Assembly (NCBI GenBank): GCA_046349255.1
Contig: JAXMCR010000005.1
Span: 310,001-374,000 of the forward strand
Source of the DNA: DAIODI01 sp046349255
GTDB taxonomy: Bacteria > Pseudomonadota > Alphaproteobacteria > Rhizobiales > Aestuariivirgaceae
Reading direction: 5' to 3'
DNA: 64,000 nt
The stretch's first letter is position 1. Each line of letters begins with the position of its first letter. Below, in pieces: positions 60,033 to 64,000 of the stretch. The notes below the pieces were generated by a model. It made no database searches. It had not been told where the DNA came from and saw only the letters and a list, made by a program, of their open reading frames with translations. Both the position numbers and the translations under genes were made by a program.

Positions 60033-62469
60033 CCGCCTCGCCATAAACTGCTTCGCGGCCGATCTCAAGCATCACCGGCACGGCGAGCGGGGACACCGCA
60101 TCGAGCGCCCGGTGCACGATCCGGCCGCGGATGCGGGCGAGCAGCGACCCGAGCCGCCCCACGTCGATCAGGCCTGACGCCGCATCGTCGCGCGCCGCCT
60201 CGATCAGCAGGTGGTCCGGCTCGTGCTGGCGCAGCACGTCGTAGATCAGGTCGGCCGACACGGTCGTCTGGCGGCCGGTCTTCTCCTGCCCCGGCCAGCG
60301 CTTTTCGATCAGGCCGGCGATGACAGCACAGTTGCGGAAGGTGCGCTTCATCAGGTTCGATTCGGCGAGCCACGCCTCGAGATCGTCGCCCAGCATGTCC
60401 TCGTCGAAGAGCCTTGCGAGCGACAGCCGGCCGGTCTCGATTAGCAGCGACAGGTCGCGCGCCGTCCACACGCTCAGCGCATAGTCGCTCGCGACGAACC
60501 CCATAGGCTGCGCCCCGGCGCGCTCCAGCCGGCGCGTCAGCAGCATGCCCAGCGTCTGGTGCGCCAGGCGGCCCTCGAACGGGTAGCAGACGAGATAGAA
60601 CCGCTGCCCGCGCGGAAAGGTCTCGACCAGCATCTCCTGGCGCTGCGGCAGCACCGAGAGCCGGCGCTGCGCGCCGAGCCACTCCTGCACCTGCGGCGGC
60701 AGCATCTTCCACTTCGAGGGATCGGCCAGCATCGAGCGGACGCGGTCGGCAAGATAGGTCGACAGCGGAAACTTGCCGCCCATGTAGGAGGGGATCATCG
60801 GCTCGCTCGAATGCGAGCGCGAGACGAGCGCGTTGAGCCCGCTCAAGCCCTCGAACCGCAGCACCTCGCCTGAGAACAGGAACGTGTCGCCAGCCGTCAG
60901 CTGCTCGATGAACCACTCCTCGACCTCGCCCAGCACGCGCCCGGGCGCGAGCGGTCCGCCGTGGCCGACCTTGCGGGCGAGGCATACCTTCAGCATCTCC
61001 GCCTCGACGATGGTGCCGGCGTTCATCCGATACTGCTGTGCGATGCGCGGATGGGCGAGCCGCAGGCGCCCGTCCGGCTGGCGCTTCAGCTTCGCGTAGC
61101 GCTCGTAGGAGCGCAGCGCATAGCCGCCGGTCGCCACGAAATCGACCGCCTTGTCGAACGTTTTCCGCGACAGCAGTCGATACGGCCACGCCGACCTGAT
61201 CTCGGCGTAGAGATCGTTCGCCAGGAACGGCCCGGCGCAGGCGATGCCGAGGATGTGCTGGGCCAAGACGTCGAGCTTCATTTCGAGCGGCGGTTCGGTG
61301 TCCTGCGCGCCGTCGAGCGCGGCGGCGCGGGCGGCCTCGCATTCGAGCACCTCGAACCGGTTCGCCGGCACGAGCAGGGCGCGCGAGGGATCGTCGAGCC
61401 GGTGGTTGGCGCGGCCAATGCGCTGGAGGATGCGGCTCGAGCCCTTCGGGGCGCCGACATTGACGACGAGGTCGACGTCGCCCCAGTCGATGCCGAGGTC
61501 GAGCGTCGCGGTGCAGACGACGGCGCGCAGCTTGCCCGCCGACATCGCCGCCTCGACCTTGCGCCGGTGCGCCACGTCGAGCGAGCCGTGGTGCAGGGCG
61601 ATCGGCAGCGCGTCCTCGTTCGCCGTCCAGAGCTCCTGGAACACCACCTCGGCCTGAGAACGCGTGTTGACGAAGATCAGCGCCATCTTCGACGCACGGA
61701 TCGCTTCGTAGATGTCGCCGATCGCGTAGCGCGCCGAGTGGCCCGCCCACGGTACCCGCTCGTGCGACTTCAGGATCGAGATGTCGGGATCGGCGCCCCC
61801 CTGCCCCGTCACCAGCGCCGCGAGGGATTCCGAATCCTCGTCGTCGTCGAGCTGCGGCTCGAGCCAGGCGCGCAGCGAATCGACGTCGGCGACCGTCGCC
61901 GAGAGGCCGATGCGCACGCTCGCCGGCGCGAGTGACCGCAGCCGCGCCAGACCCAGCGCAAGCAGCACGCCGCGCTTCGACGGTGCGAGCGCATGCAGTT
62001 CGTCGATCACGATGACCTTGAGCGAACGGAACAGGTGGGCTGCCTCGGGCGTCGCGACGAGCAGCGCGATCTGCTCGGGCGTGGTGATCAGGATGTCGGG
62101 CGGCGACTGCTTCTGGCGCTGGCGCTTCGACTGAGGCGTGTCGCCGGTGCGGGTCTCCACCCGGACCGGCAGCCCCATCTCGGCTATCGGCGCGTCGAGG
62201 TTGCGGGCGATATCGACGGCGAGCGCCTTGAGCGGTGACACGTAAAGGGTGTGGATCCCCTTGCCGCCCCCGTTCACGGAGAGGTCGACGAGGCTCGGAA
62301 GAAAGCCGCCCAGCGTCTTGCCGCCGCCGGTCGGGGCGATCAGGAGCGTCGACTGCCGATTGCCGACCGCCCGCAATACGTCAAGCTGGTGCTGGCGAGG
62401 CGCCCAGCCGCGGCGGTGAAACCACGAGCGGAACGTGTCCGGCAGCAGTTGGTCGTCCGGCGGTCGCAT
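59971..62469 (-). CDS. Ligase-associated Lhr-type DEXH helicase
   Basis: A 832-residue superfamily 2 helicase. Walker A APTGGGKT, DELHAL box, motif III SATVADV and motif VI QRIGRANHR are in order; the C-terminal half is the Lhr-specific winged-helix and accessory region. ATG 62469 is chosen over an upstream in-frame ATG at 62517. With PdeM immediately downstream it forms the core of the ligase-associated repair set, which in other bacteria adds an ATP-dependent ligase and exonuclease. Confidence 0.85.
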   Translation of the reverse strand: MRPPDDQLLPDTFRSWFHRRGWAPRQHQLDVLRAVGNRQSTLLIAPTGGGKTLGGFLPSLVDLSVNGGGKGIHTLYVSPLKALAVDIARNLDAPIAEMGLPVRVETRTGDTPQSKRQRQKQSPPDILITTPEQIALLVATPEAAHLFRSLKVIVIDELHALAPSKRGVLLALGLARLRSLAPASVRIGLSATVADVDSLRAWLEPQLDDDEDSESLAALVTGQGGADPDISILKSHERVPWAGHSARYAIGDIYEAIRASKMALIFVNTRSQAEVVFQELWTANEDALPIALHHGSLDVAHRRKVEAAMSAGKLRAVVCTATLDLGIDWGDVDLVVNVGAPKGSSRILQRIGRANHRLDDPSRALLVPANRFEVLECEAARAAALDGAQDTEPPLEMKLDVLAQHILGIACAGPFLANDLYAEIRSAWPYRLLSRKTFDKAVDFVATGGYALRSYERYAKLKRQPDGRLRLAHPRIAQQYRMNAGTIVEAEMLKVCLARKVGHGGPLAPGRVLGEVEEWFIEQLTAGDTFLFSGEVLRFEGLSGLNALVSRSHSSEPMIPSYMGGKFPLSTYLADRVRSMLADPSKWKMLPPQVQEWLGAQRRLSVLPQRQEMLVETFPRGQRFYLVCYPFEGRLAHQTLGMLLTRRLERAGAQPMGFVASDYALSVWTARDLSLLIETGRLSLARLFDEDMLGDDLEAWLAESNLMKRTFRNCAVIAGLIEKRWPGQEKTGRQTTVSADLIYDVLRQHEPDHLLIEAARDDAASGLIDVGRLGSLLARIRGRIVHRALDAVSPLAVPVMLEIGREAVYGEADDALLEEAADDLIDTAMRLI

Positions 62470-62588
62470 CCCCCACAGATAATCGCCGGTCCCGCCCGGG
62501 GAAACCCCTCCCGCCATTGCCTTCGAGGGGGGCGTTGGGGCAATAGTCCTCCCCGACGGGCGACGGGGCGAGGGCGAAGGAGAGTGCG

Positions 62589-63521
62589 ATGGCGGTCATG
62601 GTAGGCAAACCCGCTCCCGAGGTGAGCGGCGACATCTGGGTCCGAGGCGCCAAGACCCCGCGGGCCCTGAAGTTGTCGGAATTCCTCGGCAGCTGGGTCG
62701 TGCTGTTCTTCTACCCGCGCGACTTCTCGTTCCTGTGCCCGACCGAGATCGCGGCGTTTGCGGCGCTCGCGCAGGACTTCGGGGCGACGGGGGCGAAGAT
62801 CGTCGCCTGCAGCACCGACAGCTTCTTCAGCCACCAGGCGTTCTTCGCCCAGGACGAGAAGCTGCGCGACGTCGACTTCCCGGTGTTCTCCGACACCTCG
62901 CATTCGATCTCGACCGCGTTCGGCGTGCTGGCCGACGATGGTTCGGCGCAGCGCGGCACGTTCATCATCGATCCGGCCGGCATCGTGCGGCACATGTCGG
63001 TGAACGACCTCGACGTCGGCCGCAACGTCACCGAGGTGCTCCGCGTGCTGCGCGCGCTCCAGAGCGGCGACATGTGCCCGGCGCACTGGCAGCCCGGCCA
63101 GGAAGTGCACGCCGCCTACAACCGCTGGCTCGGCAAGGTGTTTCCCCGGCTGCGCAAGCGCGTGCTGGCGGAGGTCGAGCAGACGCTCAAGACGGTGGTG
63201 TTCGAGAAGGGCGACATCATCATCCACCAGGGCGCCCGGCCCGACCGCTTCTACATCATCGCGGAAGGCGAGGTGAGCGTGATCCGCCGCCTCGGCAAGG
63301 GCAAGGAGATCGAACTCGCCCGCCTCGGCAAGGGCGACGTGTTCGGCGAGATGGGCATCCTGACCGGCAACCCGCGCACAGCGGATGTGCGCGCCAACAC
63401 CTCGGTCCTGCTCTATGCGCTCGACTGGAAGGACTTCAAGACGCTGATCGACCAGTCGGAGCCGACCGCGCGCGACTTCATGGACATCGTCGAGCAGCGG
63501 CTGAAGGCCATCCCCGCCTGA
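62589..63521 (+). CDS. Peroxiredoxin fused to a cyclic-nucleotide-binding domain
   Basis: A 310-residue fusion. Residues 1-180 are a 2-Cys peroxiredoxin: peroxidatic Cys50 in DFSFLCPTE, resolving Cys163 in GDMCPAHW. Residues about 195-305 are a cNMP-binding barrel with DRFYIIAEGEVSVI, then GEMGILTGNPRTADVRA at the phosphate cassette. No DNA-binding helix follows. It suggests that peroxide reduction is gated by cAMP or a similar ligand, or the reverse. It is followed after 29 bp by a CoA-transferase gene on the same strand. Confidence 0.85.
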   Translation: MAVMVGKPAPEVSGDIWVRGAKTPRALKLSEFLGSWVVLFFYPRDFSFLCPTEIAAFAALAQDFGATGAKIVACSTDSFFSHQAFFAQDEKLRDVDFPVFSDTSHSISTAFGVLADDGSAQRGTFIIDPAGIVRHMSVNDLDVGRNVTEVLRVLRALQSGDMCPAHWQPGQEVHAAYNRWLGKVFPRLRKRVLAEVEQTLKTVVFEKGDIIIHQGARPDRFYIIAEGEVSVIRRLGKGKEIELARLGKGDVFGEMGILTGNPRTADVRANTSVLLYALDWKDFKTLIDQSEPTARDFMDIVEQRLKAIPA

Positions 63522-63550
63522 GGCGGGACGAGCGAACCGAAGGAGTGACC

Positions 63551-64000
63551 ATGCCCGGAGCGTTGGAAGGCCTGCGCGTCATCGACGCGACGCGCGTGCT
63601 CGGCGGCCCGTTCTGCACCCAGATTCTGGGCGACCACGGCGCCGACGTGATCAAGGTCGAGCCGCCGCAAGGCGACGAGACGCGCACCTGGGGTCCCCCG
63701 TTCGCGGACGGTACGGCGAGCTACTTCCTCGGCATCAACCGCAACAAGCGCGGCATCGCGGTGGACCTCGCGCAGCCCGTCGGCCAGGAGCTGCTCCTGC
63801 GCCTCCTCGAGACGGCCGACGTGTTCGTCGAGAACTTCAAGACCGGCACGCTCGAGAAGTGGGGCATGGGCGACCTCACCGAGCGCTTCCCGAAGCTCGT
63901 CCACTGCCGGGTGAGCGGCTTCGGTGCCGATGGCCCCTACGGAGGCCTTCCCGGCTACGACGCGGCAATCCAGGCGATGGCGGGCCTGATGAGCGTCAAC
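63551..64000 (+). CDS. Class III CoA-transferase (CaiB/BaiF family), 5' part only
   Basis: The first 150 residues of a CaiB/BaiF-type CoA-transferase, running off the right edge. Signature stretches are VIDATRVLGGPFCTQILGD, ADVIKVEPPQGDETR and NRNKRGIAVDL. RBS AGGAG precedes the ATG. It probably moves CoA between small acids, but the catalytic aspartate region and everything beyond are outside the window. Confidence 0.9.
   Translation, partial: MPGALEGLRVIDATRVLGGPFCTQILGDHGADVIKVEPPQGDETRTWGPPFADGTASYFLGINRNKRGIAVDLAQPVGQELLLRLLETADVFVENFKTGTLEKWGMGDLTERFPKLVHCRVSGFGADGPYGGLPGYDAAIQAMAGLMSVN

Noticed and set aside
1..64000. CRISPR arrays, rRNA genes, insertion sequences and prophage genes
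   Set aside because: No regularly spaced repeats, rRNA sequence, transposase or integrase motif was seen on either strand.

Overview
The window is 64 kb of GC-rich, tightly packed chromosome from an alphaproteobacterium, most likely of the Hyphomicrobiales (Rhizobiales). The evidence is the mix of gene families: two Omp25/Omp31-type surface barrels, a PodJ-like polarity protein, an extensin-like C-terminal domain protein, DUF1236 and DUF1328 proteins, an F1-ATPase zeta-type inhibitor homologue, a HisKA_2 sensor kinase, and intergenic palindromes of the kind common in this order. The genus cannot be settled from the sequence alone. There is no rRNA, phage, transposase or CRISPR; the only RNA gene found is one tRNA-Gly(CCC).

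Layout. 1-8.6 kb: a polyamine locus (gamma-glutamylputrescine-type ligase and oxidase, agmatinase, PotABCD-type ABC importer, putrescine-type aminotransferase). 8.9-10.8 kb: two tandem outer-membrane barrel genes. 10.9-15.0 kb: an NTF2-like protein with a SABATH-type methyltransferase, small exported proteins, a META-domain protein, a Spy/LTXXQ protein, a membrane-anchored cytochrome c, and the tRNA. 15.2-20.8 kb: homocysteine S-methyltransferase, HAD hydrolase, Rieske oxygenase, a Tat-exported berberine-bridge-like oxidase and an exported histidine phosphatase. 20.8-26.7 kb: aldo/keto reductase, Kbp-like BON-LysM protein, a second FAD-oxidase/GS-like ligase pair, a Raf-kinase-inhibitor-like protein, GNAT and Ohr. 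26.7-36.6 kb: envelope and stress proteins, NDH-2, a sensor kinase, a VPLPA-CTERM-like protein, an exported protease, an acyl-CoA dehydrogenase/enoyl-CoA hydratase pair and two overlapping RidA-family genes. 36.7-43.8 kb: small orphans, LysE exporter, a tandem of 'FSGRPNP' proteins, ChaA antiporter, an exported Ntn acylase, a Crp/Fnr regulator and the extensin-like protein. 43.8-51.4 kb: Kup, a second VPLPA-CTERM-like protein, and a leftward unit fae-like, rrf2, small gene, cysT, cysW, cysA. 51.4-51.9 kb: palindromic repeats. 51.9-55.3 kb: MerR regulator, acyl-CoA dehydrogenase, thiolase, cupin. 55.5-64 kb: PodJ-like protein, DUF3429 protein, Lhr-type helicase with PdeM nuclease, a peroxiredoxin/cNMP-binding fusion and the start of a class III CoA-transferase.

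How it fits together. The left end can import putrescine or spermidine, make putrescine from agmatine and degrade it by both the transaminase and the gamma-glutamyl route. A second ligase/oxidase pair 22 kb away may handle a different amine. The Rieske oxygenase beside a homocysteine methyltransferase suggests use of N-methylated compounds. The fae-like/rrf2/cysTWA unit links a degenerate formaldehyde-activating-enzyme homologue to sulfate uptake. The MerR unit and the dehydrogenase/hydratase pair serve acyl-CoA oxidation.

The least ordinary items are the FSGRPNP tandem with its putative Cys-His domain, the Fae homologue that has lost its catalytic histidine, the peroxiredoxin/cyclic-nucleotide fusion, the bacterial SABATH homologue, and several unexplained DNA or RNA symmetries in gaps between genes.
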